Source: DATKDU01 sp035649415 (lineage in GTDB: Bacteria; Planctomycetota; Planctomycetia; Pirellulales; Pirellulaceae). Taken from it: a DNA stretch of 64,000 nt. A model generated the notes under the pieces. The model ran no database searches, was not told the origin of the DNA, and was given only the letters and a program-made list of their open reading frames with translations. The stretch lies in NCBI GenBank assembly GCA_035649415.1, contig DASRJP010000321.1, positions 1 through 64,000 on the forward strand, in the 5' to 3' direction. The stretch's first letter is position 1. The number at the start of each line of letters is the position of its first letter. A program made the position numbers and the translations under genes. Below are positions 24,300-33,168 of the stretch, piece after piece.

Positions 24300-26093
24300 T
24301 CATGTATCGGGCGCGGCGGCCGCGGCAGCGGACGCTTCGTCCACCGGCGGCGTCGAACCGCGCTTGTCCAGCAGCGAGCCAAAGTCCCCGGAGATCTGGA
24401 TCACTTCTTCTACCGTGGTCAGTCCTTCGCGAACCTTGCGGAAACCGTCGTGCCGCAGCGTAACCATGCCGGCGGCAACCCCCAGCCGGCGGATGTCTCC
24501 GATCGACGCGTCCGCCACGATCGCGTCCCGCAGTTCGTCTCCGATCCCCATGATTTCGTGGATCCCCAGCCGGCCGCTGTAGCCCGTGTTGCGGCATTTG
24601 CGGCAGCCGACCCCTTTGTAAAATCTGTCCATCGCATAGCCGGTCCGCTCCAGCGCCCGCTTCAGTTGCCGCGGCGGGTCATAGGCCTCGCGGCATTTGA
24701 GGCACACTTTGCGCACCAGGCGCTGGGCGAGGATCATATTCAGTGCGGCGCTGATCAGGTACGGCTCGACCCCCATGTTCACGAGACGCGTGATTGCCGA
24801 GGGAGCGTCGTTGGTGTGCAGCGTGCTGAGCACGAGGTGGCCGGTGAGGGCGGCCTGAATGGCGGTGCGGGCGGTCTCTTCGTCGCGAATTTCGCCGACC
24901 ATGATCACGTCCGGGTCCTGCCGCAAGAGTTGGCGGAGGGCCTTGGAGAACGTCAGGCCGACGCGCTCCTGCACCTGAAACTGATTGAGGAGCGGCAAAT
25001 GGTATTCGATCGGATCCTCAACGGTGCAGATGTTGTTCTCCATCGAGGCGATCTCGGCCAGCGCGGCGTAGAGCGTGGTCGATTTGCCGCTGCCGGTCGG
25101 ACCGGTGACCAGGACGATCCCGTTAGGGGCCTGGATGCAGGTCTGGAACTGGACCAGCACGTCCTCGGCAAAACCAAGGTCGCGGAGATTGAGAGAGACG
25201 GCCCGCGTATCGAGCACGCGAATCACCGTTTTTTCTCCGCGGTTGCTGGGGAAGGTGCTGACGCGGAGGTCGATCTTGCGGCCGTCGAGCATGACGTGCA
25301 CGCGGCCGTCCTGGGGCAGCCGCCGCTCGCTGATATCCAGGCCGGCCATGATCTTGATGCGGCTGGTGATCGCGGACAGCAGGTGCAGCGGGACCTCGAG
25401 CGACTTGTAGAGCTTGCCGTCGATGCGATTGCGGACGCGCGTGCAGCGCTCCGCCGGCTCGATGTGAATGTCGCTGGCCCCTTCACGGACGGCATTGAAG
25501 ATCATGTAGTTGACCAGGCGGATCACCGGGGACTGGCCGGCCACTTCGGTGGCGTCGCTGATGTCCTCGATGGCGTCCTCGATGAGCGTGACCTCGGCGT
25601 GCTCCTGGTCCTCGATGATGTCGTCAATGACGAAGGTTTTGGAGTCCGGCAGCGTGGTGATCATCCGCCGGATGTCTTTGCTCGTGGTGGAAACGATCTG
25701 CACTTCCATCCGCGTCAGGCTGCGGATTTCGTCGATCAAAAAGAGATTGCTGGGCTCGGTGACCGCGACGATGATCGTCTCCCGGATGCGAAACAGCGGA
25801 AAGACGAGATTTTTCTCGATATATTCCCGCGGCAGCACGTCCACCACCTTGGGGTCGGCCAGCCGGGGCTCGAGCTTGGCGTAGGGGACGTTGTAAACGC
25901 TGGCCAGGCACTCGGTGATGTGGTCCTCGGTGCAGTGCCCCAGATCGACGAGGATTTCGCCCAGCAGCTTCCCCTTCCCTGTGCGCTGCTGCACCTCGAG
26001 CGCCGCCTGGATCTGGTCGATCGTGGCGTAGCCGCGCTCGACCAGGATGTTTCCCAAACGTTTGGGACCGGCGGTGGGTGCGGAGGTTGTCAT
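24300..26093 (-). CDS. Secretion/pilus assembly ATPase GspE/PilB
   Basis: Cytoplasmic hexameric ATPase of 597 residues that powers pseudopilus or pilus extension. An N-terminal MshEN-type domain (about 10-150) contains the repeated GNILVERGYATIDQIQAAL / GEILVDLGHCTEDHI pattern, a possible cyclic-di-GMP site. The ATPase core has Walker A GPTGSGKS (331-338), an Asp box, Walker B IMVGEIRD (398-404) and the His box TLHTND. A zinc site is formed by Cys464, Cys467, Cys497 and Cys500, as in PilB and GspE but not PilT. It lies between the STAS gene and gspF. No PilT is present in the window, so retraction is not implied. Confidence 0.94.
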   Translation of the reverse strand: MTTSAPTAGPKRLGNILVERGYATIDQIQAALEVQQRTGKGKLLGEILVDLGHCTEDHITECLASVYNVPYAKLEPRLADPKVVDVLPREYIEKNLVFPLFRIRETIIVAVTEPSNLFLIDEIRSLTRMEVQIVSTTSKDIRRMITTLPDSKTFVIDDIIEDQEHAEVTLIEDAIEDISDATEVAGQSPVIRLVNYMIFNAVREGASDIHIEPAERCTRVRNRIDGKLYKSLEVPLHLLSAITSRIKIMAGLDISERRLPQDGRVHVMLDGRKIDLRVSTFPSNRGEKTVIRVLDTRAVSLNLRDLGFAEDVLVQFQTCIQAPNGIVLVTGPTGSGKSTTLYAALAEIASMENNICTVEDPIEYHLPLLNQFQVQERVGLTFSKALRQLLRQDPDVIMVGEIRDEETARTAIQAALTGHLVLSTLHTNDAPSAITRLVNMGVEPYLISAALNMILAQRLVRKVCLKCREAYDPPRQLKRALERTGYAMDRFYKGVGCRKCRNTGYSGRLGIHEIMGIGDELRDAIVADASIGDIRRLGVAAGMVTLRHDGFRKVREGLTTVEEVIQISGDFGSLLDKRGSTPPVDEASAAAAAAPDT

Positions 26094-26134
26094 GGGTCGG
26101 CTTCGGGGGATCAGTTTGCAGTCCAGGTGTCGGG

Positions 26135-26208
26135 GTGTGCGGGTATGAGGGTGTGCGAGTCGTTGGAATCTGCCACCCTCACACTCTCACACCCGCATAC
26201 CCGCATAC
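26135..26208. repeat. Dispersed-type inverted repeat family G
   Basis: Left arm GTGTGCGGGTATGAGGGTG (26135 onward) and right arm CACACCCGCATACCCGCATA (ending about 26208) form a long imperfect hairpin between the STAS gene and gspE. It has the same style of short tandem units as the other dispersed repeats. Confidence 0.7.
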
Positions 26209-26228
26209 TTCGCGACATCAGTCATGCG

Positions 26229-26555
26229 CTAAACAAAGCTCCTTACCGCTTCAATCACCGTGTCGTACACCTCAAGCTGCTGGTCGATGCGGGTGATTTC
26301 CAGGATCTTGCGGTTGACGATGTTGCTGGTGGAAATCTTCAGGTCCCCCTCCATGGCCCGCAGCGCTTCCTGAGCGTTGATGATCGCTTCCAGCCCGGCG
26401 CTGTCGATCGTTTCCGTGCCGTCCAGATCAATGACCACGTTGGGCCGCTCGAGCGCGGTCAGGAACGACTCCAGGTTCTCCGAGCGGTCGCCCCCCAGCT
26501 CCTCCGGAGTGTGTACGACCATCACGTCGCCAAAGACTTCGGTGGGAAGTTTCAC
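26229..26555 (-). CDS. STAS-domain anti-sigma-factor antagonist-like protein
   Basis: The protein has 108 residues, nearly all one STAS domain. VVIDLDGTETIDSAGLEAI holds the usual phosphorylation site (Ser52), and KISTSNIVNRKILEIT follows. Such proteins are regulated by a serine kinase/phosphatase pair and act by binding a partner. The start is a GTG at 26555 with AAGGGG about 11 bases upstream. It lies inside a run of regulators (sensor kinase, response regulator, STAS) next to gspE, so it may couple signalling to the secretion locus rather than to a sigma factor. No matching kinase is visible in the window. Confidence 0.85.
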   Translation of the reverse strand: MKLPTEVFGDVMVVHTPEELGGDRSENLESFLTALERPNVVIDLDGTETIDSAGLEAIINAQEALRAMEGDLKISTSNIVNRKILEITRIDQQLEVYDTVIEAVRSFV

Positions 26556-26585
26556 GCTGCGCCCCTTCTGGAGTCGGCCTGATGT

Positions 26586-27014
26586 CTAGAGAACTTGCGT
26601 CAGATTCGAGGCATGGGACGGCGGCGGCTCCCCCAGTCCCAGGATGGCCTCCACGTGCTGGAACAGCTCCCGCGGGCTGAACGGCTTGCCCAGCAGCATG
26701 TAAATGCCGTAGTTCTCCTTCAGGTCGTGCGGAGAAAGCTCGAAGCCCTTGCCGGTGAGCATGATCACCGGGATGTGGGCGGTGCCTGGGTTGTTCTTAA
26801 TCCGCTCAGCCAGCGACAGGCCGCTGAGCCGCGGCATCTGGCAATCGGTGACGACCACGTCCGGGACCTGTTTCTGGATCAAGTCCCAAGCCTCTTCGCC
26901 GTCGCAGGCGCAAGTGACGTCGTAGCCGGCGCGCTTGAACTTGAACTCCGCAGCCCGCAGGATGTGGACTTCGTCGTCGCAGAGCAGGATGCGTTTTGAG
27001 GCTGCTTGCATCAT
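26586..27014 (-). CDS. Single-domain response regulator
   Basis: The protein has 142 residues and consists of one receiver domain: acidic pair Asp13/Asp14, phosphoacceptor Asp57 in VVVTDCQMP, Thr in IMLTGKG and the conserved Lys in LLGKPFSPREL. It has no output domain, only a short C-terminal tail, so it probably works by protein contact. Two ATG codons, at 27014 and 27011, are both possible. It lies downstream of the sensor kinase gene, separated by a repeat-rich gap. The likely pairing with that kinase is inferred from position. Confidence 0.88.
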   Translation of the reverse strand: MMQAASKRILLCDDEVHILRAAEFKFKRAGYDVTCACDGEEAWDLIQKQVPDVVVTDCQMPRLSGLSLAERIKNNPGTAHIPVIMLTGKGFELSPHDLKENYGIYMLLGKPFSPRELFQHVEAILGLGEPPPSHASNLTQVL

Positions 27015-27069
27015 AAGGGCTTAAATCAAGTCAGGCGGAATGGCTTGTGATCGTCGCGCAATGACTTCT

Positions 27070-27188
27070 GCACATTGAGAATTGCAAATTTTTAATTGCA
27101 AGTTGCAAAATGAAATGCACGTCGTGCGATGTGACCTTCGCGGCAGTTCAATTTGCAATTTGCAATGGACAATAATCAGTTTGCAATT
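27070..27188. repeat. AT-rich repeat related to family C
   Basis: Multiple TTGCAA/TTTGCAAT-type units in both orientations, for example AATTGCAAATTTTTAATTGC and CAATTTGCAATTTGCAATGG. They fill the gap between the kinase and response-regulator genes. The pattern recurs at 46405-46475. Confidence 0.7.
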
Positions 27189-27233
27189 GCTCCTCATCAC
27201 TTGCTTCTGATGTCGGACCGCCCGGCACCATCG

Positions 27234-28796
27234 TTACGCGCTAATTTGTGCCACTCCCGGCAGGATCACGCGGAACGTGCTCCCCTGCCCCGATTCGCTT
27301 TCTACTTCGATCCGTCCGCCGTGGATGTCTTCCACAATGTGCTTGACCAGCGGCAACCCCAGGCCGGTTCCCGCGGCCATGTCCTTGTCCTTGGCAACGC
27401 GATAGAACTTTTCAAACACCTTTTTGCAATCGGTGGGCGACAGTCCGACGCCGGTGTCTTCCACTTCGAAGATCACCTCCTGATCCGCCAACCGGCTGCG
27501 GATCACCACGCTGCCACCGGGGCGCGTGTATTTGACCGCGTTGGAGACGAGGTTGATTGCCGCCTGGAGCAGCGTATCCCGGTCCGCCAGGACGCCCAGG
27601 TAAAGCGGGCTGAGGTCGGCCGAGAGCCTGATGTCCTTTTGCTCGGCGGCCGGCGCCAGCAGGTTGTACGCCTCCATCAGCAGCTCGTTGAGCGACCGGG
27701 CGGACTTATTGACGTTGACCACGCCGGCCTCGATCCGTGCCAAGTTGAGCAGGTTCTCAATCAACCGCTGGAGCCGGTCGGTCTGGCTGCGAATGATCGC
27801 AAAGAATTCGTCGCGCTCCTTCTCGCTAGCCGCGTCGCCGTCTTCCAGCAGCTCCAGGTAGGCCTTGATGCTGGACAGCGGCGTTTTCATCTCGTGGCTG
27901 GCGGCGGAAACGAACTCCGCGTTCCGCTTTTGCACCGCCTTGAGGCTGGAGATGTCGGTGAGCACCGCCACGGCGCCGTGGCTATTGGCACGGTCCTGCG
28001 CCGTCGCGTCGCAGCGACCCAGCAGCGGTCGGCAGGCGATGCGATACCACGCCGTGGCCCCTTCGTCGTCCACGATGGCGACTTCGCCGCTGCGCTGCGT
28101 GGCCGCCTTTCGGCGGCGGGTTTCGTTCAGCAGGTTGACCAGCTCGTGGCAGCGGATCAATTGCTCGAGTGCCGCGTGCTCAGTTTCGAGCGAGTGGATG
28201 CCGAGCACGTGCTGGGCGCTGGGATTGGCCAGTGTAATGTCGCCGTATTGATCGACAGCCAGAACGGGGTCGGCCAGACCGGCGAGGATTTCCCGAATCT
28301 GGTCGCGCTCGCAGGCGTGTCGCCTGGCTCGCACTTCCGCCCCCGCCCGGGCGTGCTCGGCCTCGGCCTCACGGTCCGCCATCGCCTGGAAGCAATCCCG
28401 CAGTTTCTGGAAGACAGGTTGCCAGGGATGGTCCGCATCGACGGGCGGGAGCGCCTCCAGGATCGAGTCGGCCGATACTTCGGCGGGATCGATCTGGGCG
28501 AGCAAGTTGAAAAAGCGGTTGGCGTCAGCCGCTGCCTGCTGCTGCGCTTGCCAGGCCAGCCACAAGACCCCCACGCAAGCCGTGATGCCAAGCGCTGCCA
28601 GCCCCAGCCGCGCTCCCCAGAATGGCGCGATGGCGGGTTCGAAGACCCACACCAGTCCCAGCGCAGCGCAAGCCGCCGCCGCGAGTGCCGCGGGCAATTG
28701 CGACTTGAGCAACGTTCTGGGATGAAAGGCAACCACGGAGTGCTTCCTCGTTCTCTGCTGCGTCAAGTTGTCCGCGATCGACTGCCAACTACGCAC
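27234..28796 (-). CDS. Membrane sensor histidine kinase with PAS domain
   Basis: The protein has 520 residues. Two adjacent hydrophobic segments (about 33-53 and 61-84) form a hairpin with almost no periplasmic loop, so the signal is probably sensed in the membrane or cytoplasm. A PAS region follows (about 165-285: ILAGLADPVLAVDQYGDITLANPSAQ). The DHp box SAASHEMKTPLSSIKAYLELLEDG has His301. The catalytic part shows NLVSNAVKYTRPGG (N box), FEVEDTGVGLSP (G1), FEKFYRV (F box) and GTGLGLPLVKHIV (G2). The domain order resembles PhoR-type kinases. It starts with GTG at 28796. Its likely partner is the single-domain response regulator downstream. Confidence 0.9.
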   Translation of the reverse strand: MRSWQSIADNLTQQRTRKHSVVAFHPRTLLKSQLPAALAAAACAALGLVWVFEPAIAPFWGARLGLAALGITACVGVLWLAWQAQQQAAADANRFFNLLAQIDPAEVSADSILEALPPVDADHPWQPVFQKLRDCFQAMADREAEAEHARAGAEVRARRHACERDQIREILAGLADPVLAVDQYGDITLANPSAQHVLGIHSLETEHAALEQLIRCHELVNLLNETRRRKAATQRSGEVAIVDDEGATAWYRIACRPLLGRCDATAQDRANSHGAVAVLTDISSLKAVQKRNAEFVSAASHEMKTPLSSIKAYLELLEDGDAASEKERDEFFAIIRSQTDRLQRLIENLLNLARIEAGVVNVNKSARSLNELLMEAYNLLAPAAEQKDIRLSADLSPLYLGVLADRDTLLQAAINLVSNAVKYTRPGGSVVIRSRLADQEVIFEVEDTGVGLSPTDCKKVFEKFYRVAKDKDMAAGTGLGLPLVKHIVEDIHGGRIEVESESGQGSTFRVILPGVAQISA

Positions 28797-29071
28797 TGGT
28801 TATCTGGCAGCCGGTCCCCCTGGACTTGGCGACGCGCACGACCCTGCGAGTGCTTGCCCTGGCCTGGCGCAGGTTGATGCGGCAAGCAAAGTTAGGTCAA
28901 AAGCGACGACCGGCAACACCGTGCGGCAGGCCGCAGTCAGGCCGTCTTTTCGGGGAAGATGCTGGCGACTGAGAGAGCCAATTCACGAAACCCGGCCGTA
29001 GACGGCGGGCGCGCAATCGGCACAAGCGAAACACGTGGCCTCATCCCTACCATGCGAACGATTGCCGCGGC

Positions 29072-29617
29072 CTATTTTGGGGCTCGCGACGCGGCAACGC
29101 GATTTGCAGCCGCCGCCGGGGCGCCAGGCGAGCGATAGAGGACATTGTCCGGTTCGAGCTCCGCTGCCCGATGAAAATGCACTAAGGCCTCGTCGTGTTG
29201 CGAGGCTGCTTCCAGGACACGCCCCAGGCAGTCGTGCAGATCGGCCCGCTGGGGGGCCAGCTCCAGCGCCGCGCGAAGCTGCTGCCGCGCCTCGTCAAGT
29301 TCCCCGCGATAGAGGAGCAGTTCCGCTAACTGGAGGCGGGCGTCCACAAACTGCGGTTTGCCTTTCACCAGGCTGGCAAGCTGCTGATAACAAGCCGCCT
29401 CGTTCCCTTCATTCCAGCGGTTGAGTGCCGCCTCGAGCCGCGCGGCGTCCCGTTTCGCCTCAAACGCAGCCACCACCTCTTCCTTGCGCTGTTTCCGCCG
29501 CGGCGGCTGCTCGGCCAGCTCGCGCTTGAGCGACGAAAGCGTCGTGCAGCCCGGTCCAATGCCGAGCGCCATCACGATTAACGCGGTGACTTGAAGTAAC
29601 GGGCGCAGCGAGTTCAT
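29072..29617 (-). CDS. TPR lipoprotein next to the secretin (possible pilotin)
   Basis: The protein has 181 residues. A lipoprotein signal (GIGPGC, Cys24) is followed by a charged linker and about three tetratricopeptide-like repeats (LQLAELLLYRGELDEARQQLRAALELAP, LHDCLGRVLEAASQHDEALVHFHRAAELEP). Its ATG overlaps the secretin stop (ATGA), so it is translationally coupled. PilF/PilW-type TPR lipoproteins help secretins assemble in the outer membrane, and the position fits that role; the assignment is inferred from architecture and context. Confidence 0.82.
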   Translation of the reverse strand: MNSLRPLLQVTALIVMALGIGPGCTTLSSLKRELAEQPPRRKQRKEEVVAAFEAKRDAARLEAALNRWNEGNEAACYQQLASLVKGKPQFVDARLQLAELLLYRGELDEARQQLRAALELAPQRADLHDCLGRVLEAASQHDEALVHFHRAAELEPDNVLYRSPGAPAAAANRVAASRAPK

Positions 29618-31800
29618 GGTGACTTGGGAGCTGGGCCGGCGGCCGTAGGAAAGGCTTTCCCCGGAGCCACGGAGGAGGGCTCGATCGTGGAGGAAGGTCC
29701 GGGAATGCCCGGATCTTCGATCGGCCCAAACGGCAGGTCTCCGTGCGGCATGTGCTCCGGCCGCCACGGAAAACCCTCCTTGGAATAATCGCGATGCGTG
29801 CGCTCCCAGGGTGCATGGGCCTGGTTGAGGTACTCGTGGATGCTCTCGTTGAAACCGCCCGCCGCCACGATTTCCTGCCGCAGATTGATCGCCTCGCGAT
29901 TCATGGAATCGAACTGGATCGACCAGTCGATTTGCCGCAGGGCAGTCTCGAAATCCCCGGCGGCAAAGGCCGCCCTGGCCAGCCGCTGGTAGTGCAAGGC
30001 GTAGTTGCGGCGGGCGATCGGGCTCATTTTGTCGAAGACGACGGAATGCCGCTGGACGAACTGGTGCTCGTACTTGGCCCCTTCGTCGCCGATCACCGGC
30101 TCGGCCACGATGCGGGGCGTGATCAGAACTATGATTTCGCTTCGCTCGATGTCCTCGGTTTTGGTGCGGAAGAGCGGTCCCAGCCAGGGGAGGTTGCCGA
30201 GGTAAGGAACCTGGGAGGTGTTGGTCTTGAGATCCTCGCGAATCAGGCCGCCGATTACGACGGTGCGCCCGTCATAGCACATGACGTTGGTGGTCACTTG
30301 CGTCACGGACTTGTTGGGCAGAGTCAGTCCCGAGCTGACGGTCACGCTTCCTGTGGACAGCTCCGGATGCACTTCCATGCGGATCTGGCCGTCGGACTGG
30401 ATGAAAGGCCGGATGCGAAGCAGCGTGCCCACGTCCAGAAAGCTGACCGACTGGGTTGAAAAGGTCTGTGTGACGGTGGTGTTGACGTAGCCGAGCTGCT
30501 CGCCGATCTGGATTTCGGCCCGCTGCTTGTTCAGGCACAGTACTCGCGGCGAGGCGATCACGTTGGTGTCGCCGATTTTTTCGAGTGCTTCGACGAAGAC
30601 GGACAGGCTGGCGTCGAGAAAGCCGAACTTCAGCCCCCCTTCGGTCGTGGGGATGCTGGAGAGATCCGACAACGGGTTGTTCACGATCAGCCGGACGTTG
30701 TCCTCGTTGAGCAGGGCCTCCCAATTGACGCCCATCCGGAACTCATCGTCCAGCTTGACGTTGATGATCATGGCCTCGATGGCCACTTGTTTTGGATTCA
30801 CGTCCACCTGGGCGTAGAGCTGATCGACCTGCTTGAGGATGGCTTCAAAGTCTCGCACCACGACGACGTCCGGCCCGCCGAAATCGTTGCCGCCGGTTTT
30901 CGTCTGGTCGGATGGAATGTCCACCTGGGAAGCGGCCGAAACGGTCGCTTTGCCGCTTTCCGAGAGCATTGGCGCGATCAGCGCCATCAGGTCGGCGGCC
31001 TTGATGTAGTTGGGGCGATAGACGCGCATCAGCACGCGGTCCTGCGTCTGGTCCATCGCTTCAAAGTCGGCGGGCGTGCCGACGTAGACGATGCCATTTT
31101 CGTGCCGCCAGATGAGGCCGGCGGTCTTGAGGATTGCCGACAGGGCCGTTTCGGCATCGACGTCGCGGAGCGACGCGGTCACCGTTCCGCCGACGTTTTT
31201 GCTGGCCAGGATGTCGATGTTGGCAGCCTGGCTGAAGACCTTGAGCGCTTCGCGAACGTCCGCATTTTCCAGCGAGATCGAAAGCTTGCCGTCATCTTCG
31301 TTCCGCTCGATGGCCGGGGGCAACGTCTCGGCGCTTTTTTGGCCCGTGCCTGCTTGCTGATTGGCGGACCGACTGCCGTCGGCCAATTCGCCGGACTTGT
31401 CCGCAACCTGCTCCTGCAGCTCCGTGATCGCCTGGCTGACATTGCGCTGACGGCGGTCCTGGTTGTCGCGGAATTGTTGGAAGGCCTCCTCCAGACTTTC
31501 CACTTGCGCGGAGAAGAGGCGGTAGGCGGTTTGTGCCCCGGGCAGCTCGGAGAGCGGAACGAAGTGAGGCGACTGGGCGCTTGCCGCCACGTGCGCCAAC
31601 GGCGCCAGCTCCGATTTGGTTTGCGACTCGGTTTCGGGGACGACGCGGGCGGTGGCAGTCAAGCGCGGATCGGCTGGCGTTTGCTGCTGTGAAGACGGAG
31701 GCTTGGGTCGCGTGGAAAGGGCCACGGCCACGGCCACGGCCAGACCGGCGGCAGCAAAGACACACAGAACGGTGATTCGCAATCGCTTTGTCATGGTCAT
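29614..31800 (-). CDS. Outer-membrane secretin (GspD/PilQ family)
   Basis: The protein has 728 residues. A hydrophobic N-terminus (about 8-28) is followed by a coiled-coil-like stretch (about 90-140). An N0/STN-like domain (about 170-260: ISLENADVREALKVFSQAANIDILA) and an N1-type domain come next. The secretin domain (about 340-600) shows VAIEAMIINVKLDDEFRMGVNW, VIASPRVLCLNKQRAEIQIGEQ, VGTLLRIRPFI and DGRTVVIGGLIREDLKT. A long C-terminal region (600-728) is Pro-rich and may bind the pilotin. It forms the outer-membrane gate for the pseudopilus or pilus. It is preceded by pilM-pilN-pilO-like genes, as in type IV pilus operons. Confidence 0.93.
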   Translation of the reverse strand: MTMTKRLRITVLCVFAAAGLAVAVAVALSTRPKPPSSQQQTPADPRLTATARVVPETESQTKSELAPLAHVAASAQSPHFVPLSELPGAQTAYRLFSAQVESLEEAFQQFRDNQDRRQRNVSQAITELQEQVADKSGELADGSRSANQQAGTGQKSAETLPPAIERNEDDGKLSISLENADVREALKVFSQAANIDILASKNVGGTVTASLRDVDAETALSAILKTAGLIWRHENGIVYVGTPADFEAMDQTQDRVLMRVYRPNYIKAADLMALIAPMLSESGKATVSAASQVDIPSDQTKTGGNDFGGPDVVVVRDFEAILKQVDQLYAQVDVNPKQVAIEAMIINVKLDDEFRMGVNWEALLNEDNVRLIVNNPLSDLSSIPTTEGGLKFGFLDASLSVFVEALEKIGDTNVIASPRVLCLNKQRAEIQIGEQLGYVNTTVTQTFSTQSVSFLDVGTLLRIRPFIQSDGQIRMEVHPELSTGSVTVSSGLTLPNKSVTQVTTNVMCYDGRTVVIGGLIREDLKTNTSQVPYLGNLPWLGPLFRTKTEDIERSEIIVLITPRIVAEPVIGDEGAKYEHQFVQRHSVVFDKMSPIARRNYALHYQRLARAAFAAGDFETALRQIDWSIQFDSMNREAINLRQEIVAAGGFNESIHEYLNQAHAPWERTHRDYSKEGFPWRPEHMPHGDLPFGPIEDPGIPGPSSTIEPSSVAPGKAFPTAAGPAPKSP

Positions 31801-31830
31801 CCGTGACCTGTTATCGCTGGCTGCGCGGCG

Positions 31831-32559
31831 TCAAGGTTGATCTTGCTGTGGCGGGGCAGGCGTGCTGTGGCTTGCTTCAATGCGGTCGGAACCGGTCAGT
31901 TTGGGTCGGGGAAACTCCAGCCAATATTCTCTGTCGTGGCGCTTCATCGCGACGCGGTTCCGCTCGATGCGGAGGAGCTGAAAACTCACAGGCGGCCCCT
32001 GGGCCGTGGCGACGGCGACTTCGCTTCCTTCGCGGTACACCTCACCGTTGATGACGGCCATTTTGTTCGACTTCCCGTACACGATGCTCTCGAGCACCAG
32101 GCCGACCTCCGCCGGCGAAAACGGCAAGGCGGGCTGGCCGCCCGGGTCGGTTCCCCCCGCCAGCGACGTCGCCAGGTCCGGCGCCTTAAACGGCTGCGGC
32201 CACTGCGGATCGAACGCGGCGGGCTGCGCCAGGGGATCGCGCCGCCGTGCTGCGAGCAGTTGCCGCCAATCGGCCAGCGGTTTTCCGGACTTCCCGACAG
32301 TCGGAACGACGCCCACGAGCCGGTTTTCCAGGATCACGGCCGACTGTTTACCGCTGCTCGCGGCATTCTGCGCCGTGGCGGGAGCGGCAGTGGACCCTCC
32401 TCCAAATCTCCGCCACAGGATCGGCCCCCAAAACCAGGCCGCGGCTGCCAGCAGCACCAGCAGCACCGCGGTCTTTTTCGGATTGGCGACCAATTCGCGG
32501 CGAATTGCGCCCAGTTGCTTGCCCAGTTTCACGTTCGCGGCGCTGGGGGCTGCCGCCAT
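31831..32559 (-). CDS. PilP/GspC-like periplasmic connector protein
   Basis: The protein has 242 residues. A cytoplasmic start is followed by one membrane segment (about 29-49) and a disordered Ala/Pro/Gln linker. A small beta domain (about 150-225: LVLESIVYGKSNKMAVINGEVYREGSEVAV, LLRIERNRVAMKR, YWLEFPRP) matches the homology-region fold of GspC and PilP. It sits between the pilO-like gene and the secretin, the usual place for the protein linking the inner-membrane complex to the secretin. Family assignment is by fold pattern and position. Confidence 0.75.
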   Translation of the reverse strand: MAAAPSAANVKLGKQLGAIRRELVANPKKTAVLLVLLAAAAWFWGPILWRRFGGGSTAAPATAQNAASSGKQSAVILENRLVGVVPTVGKSGKPLADWRQLLAARRRDPLAQPAAFDPQWPQPFKAPDLATSLAGGTDPGGQPALPFSPAEVGLVLESIVYGKSNKMAVINGEVYREGSEVAVATAQGPPVSFQLLRIERNRVAMKRHDREYWLEFPRPKLTGSDRIEASHSTPAPPQQDQP

Positions 32560-32607
32560 GCGGCCGCAGTTCCCAGCATCTCCTCTTATCGGATTCGATC
32601 AATCGGA

Positions 32608-33168
32608 CTAATCGGCAGAACCGGCAAGGTCGCCGAAAAACGTCAATGTCATCTCGCACTGGAGGCTAGCACCGCCTCCCTCTGGCTGCGAAATCCGCAC
32701 GTGCGAGGGGAATATCGCCTGCGGCATCTTTTCGATGCGCGACAGGAAATCAAACAGTTGTTCGAAGTCTCCCTGGATCGACAGCGCCACGGCATATTGC
32801 CGCAGCGATTGCAGGCTGCGGGCCGACTGCGGCTCGAACTTGACCAGTTGCAGGTCGGTCTGGCGGGCCTGTTCGGAAATCCGGGCATAGAAAATCGCGA
32901 GCTGCTGTGGATCGGGCGCGAGCTGCTCCCAGCGGTCTGTCTCCTTGAGGATTTCCGCCAGCCGCTTGCGCTCGTTGGTCAGGGGAAGGGTCAACTGGTC
33001 GGCCTGGACGATGTGCAGACGCTTGTCCCTGAGCTGTCGGCTGAGGTTGGAAATCGTCTTTTGAAACGGCAGGAAGACGAACAGGATCGAGGCCAGCGCC
33101 ACCAGCGCGATCGCCAGGGTTACGACCCAGGTGGGCGCCTGGGAAAGGTTAGTCAGTCGAAGCTTCAT
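32608..33168 (-). CDS. PilO-like inner-membrane assembly protein
   Basis: The protein has 186 residues. A membrane segment (about 14-34) is followed by a coiled coil (about 35-80, FQKTISNLSRQLRDKRLHIVQ) and a ferredoxin-like periplasmic domain (about 85-180, including ISEQARQTDLQLVKFEP and VALSIQGDFEQLFDFLSRIEKMPQAIFP). The order and fold match PilO. Its ATG overlaps the pilN-like stop by four bases, indicating translational coupling and stoichiometric production. Confidence 0.88.
   Translation of the reverse strand: MKLRLTNLSQAPTWVVTLAIALVALASILFVFLPFQKTISNLSRQLRDKRLHIVQADQLTLPLTNERKRLAEILKETDRWEQLAPDPQQLAIFYARISEQARQTDLQLVKFEPQSARSLQSLRQYAVALSIQGDFEQLFDFLSRIEKMPQAIFPSHVRISQPEGGGASLQCEMTLTFFGDLAGSAD

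Noticed and set aside
24216..26582. Long open frame on the plus strand opposite gspE and the STAS gene
   Set aside because: It mirrors high-GC third-position bias of the real minus-strand genes, whose products have full motifs. The plus-strand translation has no recognisable domain.
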